The notes beneath the pieces were generated by a model, which saw only the letters and a list, made by a program, of their open reading frames with translations, was not told where the DNA came from and did not search any database. A stretch of DNA of 64,000 nucleotides, taken from the NCBI RefSeq assembly GCF_030445035.2, contig NC_080676.1, forward strand, positions 10,888,940 to 10,952,939, read 5' to 3'. Position 1 is the stretch's first letter, and each line of letters begins with the position of its first letter. This document shows positions 27,501 to 42,500 of the stretch, in pieces. The translations under genes and the position numbers were made by a program. This DNA comes from Dasypus novemcinctus (lineage: Eukaryota; Chordata; Mammalia; Cingulata; Dasypodidae).

Positions 27501-30500
27501 ACTTTTTTCTACTCTAACATTTTCAAATTACCAATAAGAAATCTGAAAAACCTGTGACCAAGAATAACTAACAGAATGACTTTATATAACCTAATATATA
27601 CTTTGAAAAATGACAGTGTGCATGAATTTTTAGACTCATTTACTTGACTGGAAAAATGTGACATTATGAGATATTCCCATTTCTGGGAAAATTTAAGCAG
27701 AAAATAAACAGGAACAGAAGATACACTGAGTTAGATCAATTACCTTTAAAATAATATAATTTATTAATCTTAATAGTAATGTAAAATAAACCATAAAGGT
27801 TTTACCTAAAACGCCTCCCACGCTGTTGGTTCATTTTTGCTCGAGGAGCCACACCATCAACGGCCATAAAGAATATTTTCCTAGGTTTAATAATGCGAAA
27901 CAATACCTCCAAGTAGTGAAAAATATCATTAAAGATTTTATCATCTGAAATTCTGAAGTGAACATCGTCATCATTAGGATGGGAACACTGATGTATAATT
28001 CCATTCATATCTAGGTATAAGTTGTCAAATTCAGGAATCTAAACACAAAGAAAATTGTGCAAGATCATTAACTGTAATCATAGATATCTTAGCAGCAAGG
28101 AAAAGTGATTAGACAATGATAATAACAGGATATAGGGCAGTCTAATTTTACCAAAACTGAGTTAAAAAAAAAAATATATATATATATCTAGAGACAGATT
28201 GTGTAGTTAATGCAACAATGGCTGAACAAATTTACTGTTGGGAAATTATCTACTTATTTAAAATAAGATAACCTGGGAAAACATCAAGTGAAGCACTTGG
28301 TTCATTTGATTCTCAAAACATTAGTTTCTTTTCTTCTGACTATTTGACATTCGACTTTGCCAAAGACCCAATTTCCTGTATAAAATAGGTAACATAATAC
28401 CCATTTATATCAAAAGGTAGCTTATACATGGTCATTGAGAGGTTTTGCAAATGATTTTAAGTCTTATTATATATTTGGTTTAACTGAAACAGTGTTATTG
28501 ATTTGGTTATATTAATTTAAATTTAGGTAGCCTTGGAAACTAACAGATTTCATGTTTTTGAAATGTGGATTAAATGATTTCTAAATCTTGATTAAAGGCA
28601 TCTACTTTTGTAAAAAAAATCTTAATTCCTCTGGTTCTCATTTACCTGTAGACTTTTATTTTTCCTCTATTTAAATGTTAGTGATCAAGTAAGGGAAATG
28701 CTACTGAAAGAAATATACACTCACAAGAAACAGAAATGGGAATAATAGTTTTAATATCTAGTGTAATCAAAGACTTTTAGAATAGTCTGACTTACATACT
28801 AATTAAATAAAATTACTTTGAATTTTTCAAACATAAAAATATAATGTGACTTCCTTTTATAAACCTAATGAAGAAAATCACCTCTGAAATAGCAATTCAA
28901 GCAATATACATATAGCAATACATGTTCCTATTATTGAGAAAATGGCATGCCTTTCTTTTCAGTATTTGGGGTGAAAAGTTTTGGGCTTTGAATCAGTGAA
29001 CACCTCGAAATATATTTATAAAACACCCAGGTATAAAATATTGTACTAGGCATCACATGAAAAATTTTAAAAGTTGCATTCGATATAATAGGCTCAACTG
29101 ACATGATAACTGATCTTATGTGATCTTTAAAAACACATTTAAACACACTTTTTGTTTCAAGAAATCTGAAAACCTCATTCAAAATCCCAATGTGATGATC
29201 CCAAAGCTTTCCTAGGAAAATAAACATGCAATAATCCAGGAAAAGTATTAAGAAGAGTAATAAGGGGAAATTTGCCTTATACAACATTTGTCTTAGCTTG
29301 TCAGGGCTTCTACAATAAATACCATAGACTGGTTGCCTTTAACAACAGGAATTTATTGCCTCTCACTTGTAGAGTCTAAAAGTCTAGCATCAAGGTATCA
29401 GCAGGCTGTGCTTTTTCCAACATCCTGTGGCATTGTGGTGGTAGCTTGCTGACAAACCATAACTCGGTTTCTGCCTCTACCACATGGCCATCTGTCTCCT
29501 TCTGATTCCTCCTACTGTGTCTAAATTTCCTTTGCTTACCAGGGCTCCAGTCATTTCGGATTAAGGCCCACCTTGATTCAGTTTGGCCTCATCTTAACTG
29601 GATCTTTGAAGATCCAGTTCAAAGTTCAATCTTGTGGGTTAGATTGGGGGTTAGGGCTTGGACGTGTCTTTGTGGCAGACTTGATTTAATTCATAACAAA
29701 CATGATTCAAATCAAAACAATTTTAAAAACTACAGAACAGATCATCTGAGTGAATCAAATAGTCAGGAAATAGTCCCAAGTATTATGAAAATTTAGTAAA
29801 TAAGGAAAGTACTTCAAATGAGTGAAAGAAAGGCATGAGGGCAGCTAGCTAGCCCTTTGGGAACAAAACAAAATTGCACTTAACCTTAAAATAAAATAAA
29901 TCCCCAAAGAGGTAAAAATTTAAAGTGAAGAGTATAAACACACACACATATATAAAGAAATGATACACAAATATTTTAGTAATCTTCGGGTGGGGGGGCA
30001 TTGGCTTTCTAGAAATGTATTTTTTAATTTTAGGGCTAAAAAAAATGCCATAAAGTTCAATTGGAAATGACAAAATGTAGGGAAATGCTGGCAAATTAGG
30101 ACAGAGTTAATATCCCTAATATACAAAGAATTCTCAAAAATAGTTTGAAAAGATAGGAAATATTTAAAATGGGCTTAGAAAATACAATGCAATTCAGAAA
30201 AGAAGACACAGAAGTATAATCAACCTATGAAAAGATGCTCAACATCAAAAAATTTCCAATTAAAATCATACCCCCAACAGTTTAAAAAGACTGACATTAT
30301 TCAGTATTGGGCAAGGTTTTGCGGAATTGTTATTTTCATATGTTATAGCTTTAATAGCTGATATTTATAAAGTACTTGTTAGATGCTAAACATTGGGCTA
30401 AACATTTATATTTATTTTCTCACTTAATTTTCCTAACAACTCTATCAGGTAAATATTTAGTATCCCCATTTTACAGAAAAGTGCTAGAAAAGAGAGATGG

Positions 30501-33500
30501 GATTTACACCCAGTCGTCTGGGTTGGGAATATAAATCTGTAACTAATAGAAAATACATATCGAAATTTGAAATGGGGAGTGAATTTGGCTCAACAGATTG
30601 AGAATCTGCCCACCACTTGAGAGGACCAGAGTTCAAACCCTGGGCCTCCTGACCCGTGTCATGAGCTGGCCCACCCGCAGTGCTGATGCGTACAAGTGCT
30701 GTGTCACGCAGGGGTGTCCCCCGCATAGGGGAGCCCCATGCGCAAGGAGTGCTCCTGTAAGGAGGGCCACCCTGCACGAAAAAAGTGCAGCCAGCCCAGG
30801 AGTGGTGCTGCACACACGGAGAGTTGATGCAGCAAGATGATGCAACAAAAAGAGACACAGATTCCTGGTGCCGCTGACAAGAATATAAGTGGATACTGAA
30901 GAACACACAGCGAACGGGCACACAAAGCAGACAACTGGGGCAGGGGAGGGGAGAGAAATAAAATTTTAAAAAATAAATGAATCTTAAAAAAAATTGAAAT
31001 GTGTATATGTTTGACCCAGGATTTCTACTTTTGGAAATTTATTTGAGAAATAATCATAAATGTGCACAAAGATACAAGTACAAGAATATTCAAGATGGTA
31101 TTATTCAGAAAGATAAAAAATGAAAATAACTGAAATACCTAATAGGAAAATAATGATGGTATACCCATAACAAATGATGATCTATGATGATACAGATTCA
31201 TACTTGACATGGAATAATATGGTAAAGTAACAAAAGTGGATTATAAAACATCAGAAACATCTCATTTACAGAAAATATTTATCTACATGTTTATCTACAC
31301 AGAAAAGTTTGGAAGTATATAGAAATAGGATGTTACTAGTAGCTATCCCTGGATGATGGAATTTCTGTTGCTTTTTACTTTCCTCTAGATTATATAACAG
31401 CTTTTACAACTGTCTGTATTATCTGAATTTTTTATAATGAGCACATATTGCCTTTTTAATCTGAAAAAAAAACTAACTTTTTTTTGGAAAAATATTTCTA
31501 AAATTCTTTTAGGATTTAGATTAGTAAAAAACACACAGAAAGATTAAGTAATCACCATCTTACAAGGTGAAGAAAGTGGGAGCACTCAATAATCTTGCTG
31601 CTTCCCAGAGATATTACATCAGCAAGATAGAAATTTCAAGGTTATTTCATACTTTTCCCTCTCCCTCAACCCCATTATCTAATTAGTTGTTGAGTTTTGA
31701 AAAATTTTAACTTCTAAAATGTTTCTAGACTCATACTCTCCTATCCATTCCCATTATCCTAGACAGTGCCAACTTTTTCTCTATCCCCGGGGCTTTCGCC
31801 TTGGTTCAGACACTCAAGGTTTTCCAATTGGACTATTTGCTTCCGGGTTTTCCCTCACCACAGTTAGAGCCATTTTTCTAAAATATCATCTAAGCATGCT
31901 GCTTTATTCCTTAAACCCATATCATACAACAAACTCCTTAATACCATAAAAAGACTTCCATGATTTGGCTGTTACCTTTCCTAATCCTATATGCTTTCCT
32001 GTTTTCATATTATAGCCTACAGGCTAACTACAGCAAATTACTCAGAGCACTAAATACATTGGGCTGTGATTTTAACCTCTGTCACTTCAGAGATACTGTT
32101 CCTACTTCCTGAAATGCTTTTCCCTGCTTCTTGCTCCTCCTACCATTCACCTTGTGAATTTCAACTCATCCTCAAAATCCAGTTAAATCACCTTTGTCTG
32201 GAAGCTTTCCCTTACTCACAGGGAAATGATACTCCCTTCTTTATGTCATATTTTGCACATACCTCTCTTACTTATACTAGTATAAAGCATCTAAGCATTT
32301 TCTAAATGTTAGCTTTTGCTATTCCTGTTTTCCAAATCTTTCAGATTTTAGCATCTTGAGGGCAGGAACTACATCTTACTTTTTGTGTGTTCACAACACA
32401 TACAAGAGTGCCTGGCACATATCAGATACTCAACAAATTTTTGTTAAATGCTTAAGCATATGTATCTGTCCTCCCTGGTGAAACTGAGATCCTCAACACA
32501 AGGGCTCTGATTTAGTCATTAGAAACCTTAGCACATTGGACACAAAGTAGCAATCAACAATACTTAATGAATAAAAAAACAAATGAAGTTTTCCTTTAAA
32601 TGAACATAACACATGGAGCCTAAACCTCTCTGAATAAGCACTTATACTGCTTTAAACTGTGGTTAAGAATTAACATTCTTTACATATACACTTTTTTAAA
32701 AAAGATACTTAGATTACATAAAAAATATAGGTGATTCCCATATGCTCCAAGAATTAACATTTTAGTATCTTATCTTTTCAAAACACTAGTTTCTTTTTGT
32801 TAGTATAACTCTGTATCCCATTTAGTGTTGTTGCAAATCCCTCTTATATAAAAAACTACCAATATATATTTGATTGAATGATTAAAAGATCTGTTAACAA
32901 TTCTTTCGTTAGTTATTTTATTCATTTGAAAAGATCCCAAGGTTTTGTTACTTCAATTAGTTTGTTTTAATGTTTTAAAATATACAAATTTACTATGCAT
33001 ATGTTAATATACTATATTTTACATATTATTTATGTTTATATACTATATAATATGCTATCATGAATAAATTCACTTATTCAGCAAATAAGTATTGAATGAC
33101 TATTATGTGCCAACATTGTCCTAGGGACTGGGAAATACAGTAGATATGTTTAAGAGTGTATCTCCTACAAAGAGTGAACACTTTAAAATGTGTTCCCTAT
33201 ATTTTGAAAATTTAGGTTTCCACAATATAGTATACTTTTGAGCATAATGAAAAAGAGATAGGGGTTAGGGGAAGTGATTAGGAAAAAGATGTCTAATAAT
33301 GAAAAATAAAAAGTAAAAAAACACAGTCTGGTTTCAAGTTCAGTCCCAATACTATTTTTACGAACCAGATAGCAACCTTGAGTGAGAAACTCAATCTTTT
33401 TGGGACTCAGTTTTTTGACCTATAAAATGGAGATAATATTGGGATTGTTTAAACAGTGAATGTCTGGCCTATGGCGCTGCTCAAAACATTATAATGGCAT

Positions 33501-36500
33501 TGTATTGGGTTACAATCATGATGAGAACTGCAAATGCTTAAAGAGTTTTATAATTTTCATTGTATCACCTTTGTTTCATAAAGATTAAGTTTTTGTCAGG
33601 AATATATGTCACTAAGAATTTAAACTATGTTTTTTTACTTTTAGCTATATTATTCATTAAATCAGAAACAACTGAACTACTATGTGCCAGATATAGTGAA
33701 AGAAATAAACCACACAAGGATAGACAGTTCCTGCCCTTAAGTATAGTACAGTGAGGGAAAATAGTAAAATCAATAGTTGCAATATAAAGGACCTTTCTGC
33801 ATAACACAAGGACTGGTAAACTGCATGAGGTAGTCAAGGGAGGCTTCCTGGAAGAGTCTTCCAAAGAAAGAAGATCTTTTAATAGGAGCTATAGGAACAT
33901 AGGTACAGAGACAAGAAATGCATGTATCTGGGAAATGAGTAGGTTAGGAGAACCATAGCATAGGATATGTGGGGAAGTGGCAGATGACAGTGGAAAGGGA
34001 ATAAGGTTTTACACCACCACAACCTTAATGGTTCTGTTAAGGAAACTGTACCATAATTTGGCTGAGAGCAAATAAAAAAAAAAAAAAGCATTTTCATTTT
34101 GTGGTTTTCTAGAATGACAATTGTTACTGGTTGGAGGTTTTTATTTCTCTTCCCCATCCACCCCCAGCACCTAAGACACTGATTTGGCATATAATGGATG
34201 TGTAATTATATACATCCTCCCCTTGGGTTTTCTGAATTTCTAACCTTTGAAACTCAGGGAATACTTTCTGGAGGAAATGATCTCAGTCTTGTCTTATAGC
34301 TAGAGAAGAGGAATGAACAAAACACACATACATGTTGGTTTTATCAACTGTGTAGAAACATAATAAATGTTCATTGTATAAAATCCAAAATAATCCAGAA
34401 ACCTCTTTAGCCAAATGTTTTACTATCTTCCCATACACATTTTATCAACATGACTAACAGAAAAACTAAGAGATACAAATTCTTTTTACTTTCTTTTCTC
34501 CTTTCCTCTCTTTGACACAAGAAGATAATAAACAACAAAATATCTAAAAATATGAAGCAGAAGGAAAGAGTCAAAGGGAGCCTTAGTGAATGTATATAAG
34601 AATAAATGAAGGGAAGCAGATTTGGCTAAACTGATAGAGTGTCTGCCTACCATACAGGAGGTCCAGGGTTCAAACCTGTGGCCTCCTGACCCATTACCTG
34701 GCCCATGCGCAGTGCTGATGTGCACGGGGAGTGCTGTGCCATGAAGGGGTGTCCCCTGTGTGGGGCAGGCCCATGCACAGGGAATGCACCCCATATGGAG
34801 AATACCCCACATGAAAAAAAGCACAGCCTGCCCAGGAGTAGCGCAGTACACACGGAGAGCTGATGTAGCAAGATGATGTAACAAAGGAGAGACACTGATT
34901 CCTGGTGCCACTGACAAGAATGCAAGCAGACACAGAGGAGAGCACAGTGAATGGACACAGAGGGCAGACAATGGGGGTGGGTGGGGGCGGGGAAGAAGTT
35001 GGGGGAGAGAATAGTAATTAAAAAAAAAAAGAATCTTAAAAAAAAACAACTTCCATTTACAAGTATGCCCTGATATCCAGTCATCATTCTTATGAGATTA
35101 AAAATATTGATATTTTATAGCTTTTCTTATTAATACTGGTTCTTCTCTTTTGTGTCCTAGGTTTTCCTTAAATGTCTGGTGATCCATTCATATTTACGAA
35201 TAAGGTACTAAGGTGATGAACTGATTAATATAGTTAGCTGGCATGGGTTTCTCTATAGGTATGTAAGTCTCTATTTCCCATCTACCTTGATAAATTTTTT
35301 CCCCAAAAGGAGGTATAACAATGAGCTCTGCAATTGTGGGCAAGGTATGTTGACTAGTAGCTTCACTTGAGGATCCCCAAATTGGAAATGTTTCCCCTTT
35401 TATTGCCCCCACTCCACCCCACCCAACAATAGGAAAAAAAGACAAAATGAGAGCAGGTTTATAAATCTGAAATTTTGCCTTCAACCAAATCATTCCATTT
35501 TACTGGAGATTAGTTCTTTAGTTTTGTTTCAGTCAACAGTACCACTACTGGAGAGGGGTGGGAGAACAATTGCAGAGATATTTCTTCAAATCGCTGTCAT
35601 TTCTATTCTAACATACCTCCAGAACATGAAACGTCTCCAAGGTTCTGTAACCTATCATTATGAACTCATTTACTCCCTTCCAAAAATCTGTGAAAAATCT
35701 GTAGACTGCTAATGCCTCCAATTCTCAGATGTTTTAATAGGAAAAAAAAAGGAATATAATCCTTGTCATTGAATTTTGAGAAAGAAGAGAACACATATCC
35801 TTAATCTGCCTTCTTGAATTAGAAGTTTTCAACTGTGTCTTATTTTCAGCACAATAGATCTTTTCTTAAACACCATCCAGGTCAAGAAATAGAACTTGGG
35901 AGGAAAGGCGAGAGGATGTTAGGTGTACAGGAGTCCCCTATACTCTGTATGTGACTTTACTGTGACCTAAAACTTCTTTGAAGACAAAATTAAAAAAAAA
36001 AAAGTTAGACACTGAGGAAGAAATGGAAGAAAATCCCACTGTACATACAGGATAACATATTACAGTAAGAAAATGCAAAACATCAAAAAAATTTTTTTAA
36101 AGTTTCCATTATTTTTCTAATATCCCAATTTTTTAAACTTTATTTTAGTTTCAGTTTTTCTAAATTATTATATCCTTGCATTATTATTTCATTTTCCTAA
36201 TAATTGTATTTGGTGATACTCTAGGCTTCATTTTTGAAGATGTTTTCGATCACAAAAGGGTTACAACTACGGCAGGATGTGGGGTGTCAGTGACAGGAGA
36301 TACACTGGATGAAGGTCACCTGGGCATACATATAAGGTATATAAATGTGTTCAAGTGTTCATGGGGCATTGCCACAGTGGACAGAAGTTCATACAACTGA
36401 AAGAATATTGAATTCCCATCCTGGGGAGCTTTGCCACTTTCTCTAATGAAACAACAACAATCACCCAACTACGGGGCTATGACTAGTGTGCACTTGATAT

Positions 36501-39500
36501 TTATGACTATCCTTATGAGCATCTGTACTTGAAGTTGCAACATAGTGTTGTAAGGTGTATAAGAGTTACATCCTGAGAGCCTCTCTGTTGCTCAAACGTG
36601 GCCTCTCTCTGAGTCAAACTCAGCATATAAATGTATTACATTCCCCCCAGTGTGGGACTTGACTCCAGGGGATGAGCCTCCCTGGCACCAAGGGACTACT
36701 ACCATACACGAACAAGAAATGCAACGAGAAAAAGACCTTGAATAAAAGGGGGAAAAGGTAAAGACAAATGAGATTATATGGCTAAGAGTCTTCAAAATGA
36801 ATCAGGAGGTCTCCCTAGAGGTAACACTTACGCACATCTCAGCAGTATCTCATAGACAGCCAAAGTAGATACTACCCCATATAGTGGCACTCCTGAAGGC
36901 TCTGGAGACACCCAGGTCCTACGGTCATGGCAGATAGCTCCAGAAGTTGGTACCCCATCAGTGGGCCCTACTTTGGAGTTTGTGCTCACTGGTGTGACAG
37001 AGTTGGACACAGATATGACTTCTTTACACATGCCTCTTCTGTCCCTTTTATTTGAGCCTATAGTTGGTGCTGGAGTTCATAGGTATATGTCCAACAGACT
37101 TGAATCTTTGGGTTGTCCATGTGCCAGCTGGGCCCTGAGCCTCAGTGGAGTTGCAACACCTAGTCTCCAGTTCATTGGACACACCCAGGACAACTAACAA
37201 GGTGAGGATGGATATTCACTGCACCAAGGAACCAAGGGAGTCAACAATTGCAAGCAAGAGTCCCATCCATCAGCCATATGGGACTGTATCTCCCTCTCAA
37301 TTAGAGGTGGAGGGTGCATCACCATCCCAGAATCCTCAGGATTGGGGAATAAAATATGGACTAGAGTGAACTTACTGGTATTCTACTATAGACTTATTGT
37401 GATTCTAGCACTGGAAGAAATTATATCATTGATGTGGAGACAGTGGCCACTGGAGGTGCTGAAGTCAGGAAGAGGGACATGCAATACGGGGGCAATTTCA
37501 GGATTTGGAATTGTCCTGAGTGACATAGCAATAACAGATATGGGTCATTATATATGTGGCCATAACCTACAGAATTGAGTGGGGGAAGAGTGTAAACTAT
37601 AATGCAAACTATAATCCATGATTAGTGGTAATGTTCCAAAATGTGTTCATCAGTTGCAATGAATGTACTACACTAATGAAAGAAGTTGTTAATGTGAGGA
37701 AGAGTGAGAGGTGGTAGGAGTGGGGTATATAGGAATCCCTTATATTATTTATGTAACATTTTGTATCTTTTTTTTTTTTTACAAAAGGGTCTTTATTTAT
37801 AAAAAATCATAAGTATCTTTTAAAAATAAATTAAAAATATATATATATATAAAATAGAACTTTACCACCTACCCCAGACCTTTCCAAGTGCCACCTCTTA
37901 ACAATAACCCTTCCTTTCCCAGTATTAACCTGACTTATGGTAATTACTGTCACGTTTTCTTAGTTTTACCACCCAAATATGTACCCTTAGACATGACTGA
38001 GTTGCCTGTTTAAAAAAAATGATATATTTTTTAAGTCATTCTTATTTTATAGGTTTCCTTTTCATTTACCTTTTCTTTAAAACTTATTTGTTGATGAATT
38101 TGGACTATTTCACTAGTAGATTCAGTCTGGATTTTGCTGATTGCATACTGATGGTACAATTAAAGCTGTTCCTCTGTCTCTTGTATTTCCACCCAATTGG
38201 CCACTGAATCCAGAGAATGGATCAGACTATAGTCAATCCCTTTGGCTAGACTACAGGAAATAAATAATGTCTGGTTGTCTCTCTCTCCTTTCATTCATGT
38301 TAGCAGCCACTGATGTATAATGTCCATTCCTATTAATCTACTCAGGGCTGCAAAACAGTGATGTTCTTTTTTTTTTTTTTTCAGTTGGAATACATTTACA
38401 GAAAAACTCCCCCCTTTTTAACTATTTGGCTACTCAGTGGTACAATTCATACAGTAAAGGTAGAAAAAATATCTTTACCAGTTTTCAAGATAAGAAACTG
38501 GTTCCCTATCACCCTTGGAAAGGGACTTTAAGAACCACTGATATTAAGCACATTTAATGGGTTCCCACCCACTGGATTACCATTATTGAAGCACAAACTG
38601 TCCTACTTTTGGTCAATGGGAGCATCTTCAAGTTGTCTCCTGAATCTTTTTTTATATGTTCCTAGTAGTTTTTTGTTTTGTTTTTTTAATGTCGAAATTT
38701 ATTTATTACTAAATATATATCTCCAGTTGGCAAAGATATTTTATAGGCACCCAGGCATACCTCATTTTATAGTGCTTCACTTTATTGTGCTTCATAGATG
38801 TTATGTTTTTTACAAATGGAAGGTTTGTGGCAACCCTACGTCAAGTAAGTCTATTGTGCCATTTTTCCAACAGCATGTGTTCATCTCATGTCTCTGTCAT
38901 TTTTTTTTAACTTTATTTTGTACATTTAATAATTGAAAATATAAACAAAAACTAAAAAGAAAACACAGTTGAATAAAAACATACATTTCTCAATTAAATG
39001 TACTGGATACCTAAAAAAATATTTTTTGAATTATACAATGTTATACAATATACTTGGTTCATAGTAATGGAATCATACAATATTTGTCCTTTTGTGTCTG
39101 GCTTGCTCCACTCAACATAATGTCCTCCAGGTTCATCCATGTTGTCATATGCTTTATGACTTCATTTCTTCTTACAGCTGCACAATATTCTATCGTGTGA
39201 ACAGACCACAGTTTGTTTAGCCATTCATCTGCTGATGGATACTTGTGTTGTTTCCAGCCTTTGGCAATCATGAATAATGTTGCTATGAACATCAGTGCGC
39301 AGATGTCTGTTTGTGTCACTGCTCTCAGTTCTTCTGGGTATATACCCAGTAGTGGTATTGTAGGGTCACATGGCAAGCCTATATTCAACTTCTTTAGGAA
39401 CTGCCAAACACTCCTCCACAGTGGCTGTACCATTTTGCATTTCCACGAACAGTGAACAAGTGTTCCTATCTTTCCATTTCCTCCTCAGGACTTCATATGT

Positions 39501-42500
39501 GGGAAGCCAGCACTCAATCACTGAGCTACACAGGCTTGCCTGAGTTGGTTTTTTCATTTTTATGGTTTTGTTTTTAGGAGTTACTGGGGATCAAACCTGA
39601 GACCTCGTACATGTGAAGCAGGCACTCAACCATTTGAGCTACTTCTACTCCCCCTGGTAGTTTTTAATAGGCTCCCTGTTATATGTTATGACAAATATTA
39701 TAGGCTCATTTAGAATACTTTCTAACCCAGACCTGGAATCAGCCATTTCTCTAAGAAATCCTGTTTTCTTTCAGTGAATAAAGGTTTTTAAGATCACAAT
39801 TTGGGAACCAGGGGTGCATGCTGTTACTAAATTGGTCACTGTTTCTAAATTTTTCAATGGACAAAGATAGAAAATTTATGCATATATTCATATGTGTTTC
39901 ATAAGTTCACACTGATACTTACAATTCAAATTGAATTCTACAGAGCTTTTACTTGACATTTTTTCTATTACATTCATCACTCCTTTCTAGAGATACTTCC
40001 TGGTTCTTAAGGATACAAGCAATAAGAGAATTAGAATAACCTGAGATTTTAGGACTTATTTCCCAGCAATCTCAGAAAAACAATAGTACTACTACTACCA
40101 ATATGATTTCTAACATTTAAAAAATTGTTTTGCATATGCTTTTCCCTTTCTCCCTTTTCCCATTTACTTTATAGTTGCTTACAGTTGTCAGAACATATTG
40201 CATTAAGCTGTTTGTCAGAGCATATTGCATTAAACTTTCTCCCTAAACTTTTGCTTTCATTCTATTTAAAGTTCACCACCAGTACTTATGTCGATGTCTT
40301 CCTAGTAATTTTGATTGTCTGAAGCTCATTCTTTAGGACAGGGTTCTTAACCAGGAGTCCATAGATCTGCAAGGGGTCTGTGGAAATATTTCAGGAGGAA
40401 TGGGAGTTTGGATTGAAAAAAATCAAGTTCATTTTCTCTGACATCTAACTGAAATCAGTATTTCCTTCGCTTATGAATATATGCAATAAATTATAGTAGT
40501 ATTCATTTCATATCACATTACAGTTGTTGCGTATCTCGAAAAATTGCTTATACTCATCCATACTTCGAAATTATGGTAACTGTTAGACTGGATGCTAGTT
40601 GATTGTCATAAAACTATCTATCACTACATTCTGAGAAGGAGGTCCGTGGCTGTCACCTAACTGGAATCAAAAAGATTAAGAACCCCTGCTCAAGACGGAA
40701 GAACTTTTTATCATTGATATGGAGGCAGTGGCCATTGGAGGTTCTGGGGGGAGGGAGAGGGAAAAACAGGTGTACTATGGGGACATTTTAGGGATTTGGG
40801 AATTGCCCTGAATGAAAATGCAATGACAGATACAAGTCATTATAAAGCTTGTCGTAACTCACAAAACGGTGCTGGAGAGAGAGTAAACTACAATGTAAAC
40901 TATAATTCACACTTAGTGGGAATGCTCCAAAATGTGTTCACCAATTGTAACAAACATACCACATTAATGAAGGATGCTGCTAATGTGGGAAAATGTGGGA
41001 GGAGTTGGCAGCAAAACATATGTGGGAATCCCCTATATTTTTTATGCAACATTTATGTAACCTGAGTATCTTTTTAAAAAAACAAAAAACTATATTAAAA
41101 AGCACACTACTCTAGGAGATGATCCTCAAGGAAGTGCTCAAAGGAATAATATTCCCTGAATTACTGTATACTGAAAATAGTTTGTGCCCCTTATACGTTT
41201 ATGTATGTATTTTGTATCCCCCCAAGATGGCTCCTTTCCTCTGTCTGCTAAATGTCTGCTGGCTGTGTCTGCTCCTTTTCTCTTGGAGGCATTGGGAACT
41301 GAACCTGGACCTCCCACATGGGATGTGAGTGTCCAACCATCACATCCACTCCCTGCTGGCTGCGTCATCTGCTGGTTGTGGAGTCTGCTGATTGTGGTGG
41401 TTGTGGCATCTGTTCATCTTCTTTAGGAAGCACTGAACCAAACTTGGGACCTCCCATGTGGGATATGGGCGCCCAACTGTTTGAGCCACATCCGTTCCCA
41501 TCCCTTTATACTTAAAAATCAGTTTTACTGAATACAAAATCTTTGGTTCATACCTTCTTTCCTTAAGTATTTAATATATGTTATTCCATTTTCTTCTGGC
41601 ATGAGGCACTGTTATAAAAACTGTATACTTTTCTTTCCGTTATAAGTCACATGCTCCTCTCTTCTGTATGACCAAGATCTTTTTCTTTAAAGTCTAGTAA
41701 TTTTACCAGAATATGTCTTACTATTTGTTATCTGAACCAAGAGTCTCAGATACATGGTACATTATTTCAAGACAGTTTAAAAACAGCATTTCTTCTGTTT
41801 CTTTGCTTTGGTTTTCTTTTTCAGGGGCCCCTATAATTTGTCTTCATTGCCTTTGTTTTTTGTTAGTTTCACTTGAATCCTTTTTATTTTTTCATTTTAA
41901 AAATACTCCTCTTTTTCTACCTTATATTTCTCTTAGGACATCATTTGCTCGTCTTCTTTCCTTCCTTCTATGTTAGACTTCATTTCCGAAACGGCTTTTC
42001 CTTCTACTTCTAAATTTTTCCCCCAAAGTCTGTTATCTCATTTCTGAGTTTTTGGAATTGATAAATGTTGTTTTCTACTGTTATATACATTTCTAAATGT
42101 CTTTTAGCTCATTTTTAAATAGCAGGTTACAGGTTTTATTTATTTTGTGTGCACATTTTTATTATGTGCTTTTATTGTCTGTAGGGAGGTTAATTTGATT
42201 CTCCCTTCACCATAATAACTTAGTATGCATTTGACCTTTATCCTTTTCTGTTGCTCATTTTTATGTAAATTTAATTTTCCTGAACTTACAGAATAAGGAG
42301 GGGTTCAGGAAAACTTTACAAAACTCCCTCTTCTGCTCTTTTGGGGGAGTGTTAAAAAATACGGTGGCTTGCTTTCTAAGATTTCCTAACTCTGTAACTC
42401 TTCCCTACTTTTCTATGAACCTTCTCTTTTCTTGTCTATAGTGTGCCTTTCCTGATCAAATTATTCCTCTGTGCAGTTTCTCCTTAGGAAACTAGAAAGG

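Larger units (their letters stand above)
29760..31465 (+). repeat. L1M LINE-1 3' part, interrupted by MIR-like and DAS inserts
   Basis: 'cctatgaaaagatgctcaac' upstream and 'gtttgacccaggatttctac' downstream are consecutive L1 ORF2 end landmarks. The 3' UTR follows to about 31465. A reverse MIR and a DAS SINE lie between the two landmarks. The open frame is lost. Confidence 0.65.

Noticed and set aside
29288..29698. Possible functional endogenous retrovirus
   Set aside because: Only an LTR-like segment is present; no gag, pol or env sequence adjoins it.
39059..39433. 124-codon minus-strand frame that looks like a real protein
   Set aside because: It is the C-terminus of L1 ORF2 in a 5'-truncated copy, not a host gene.
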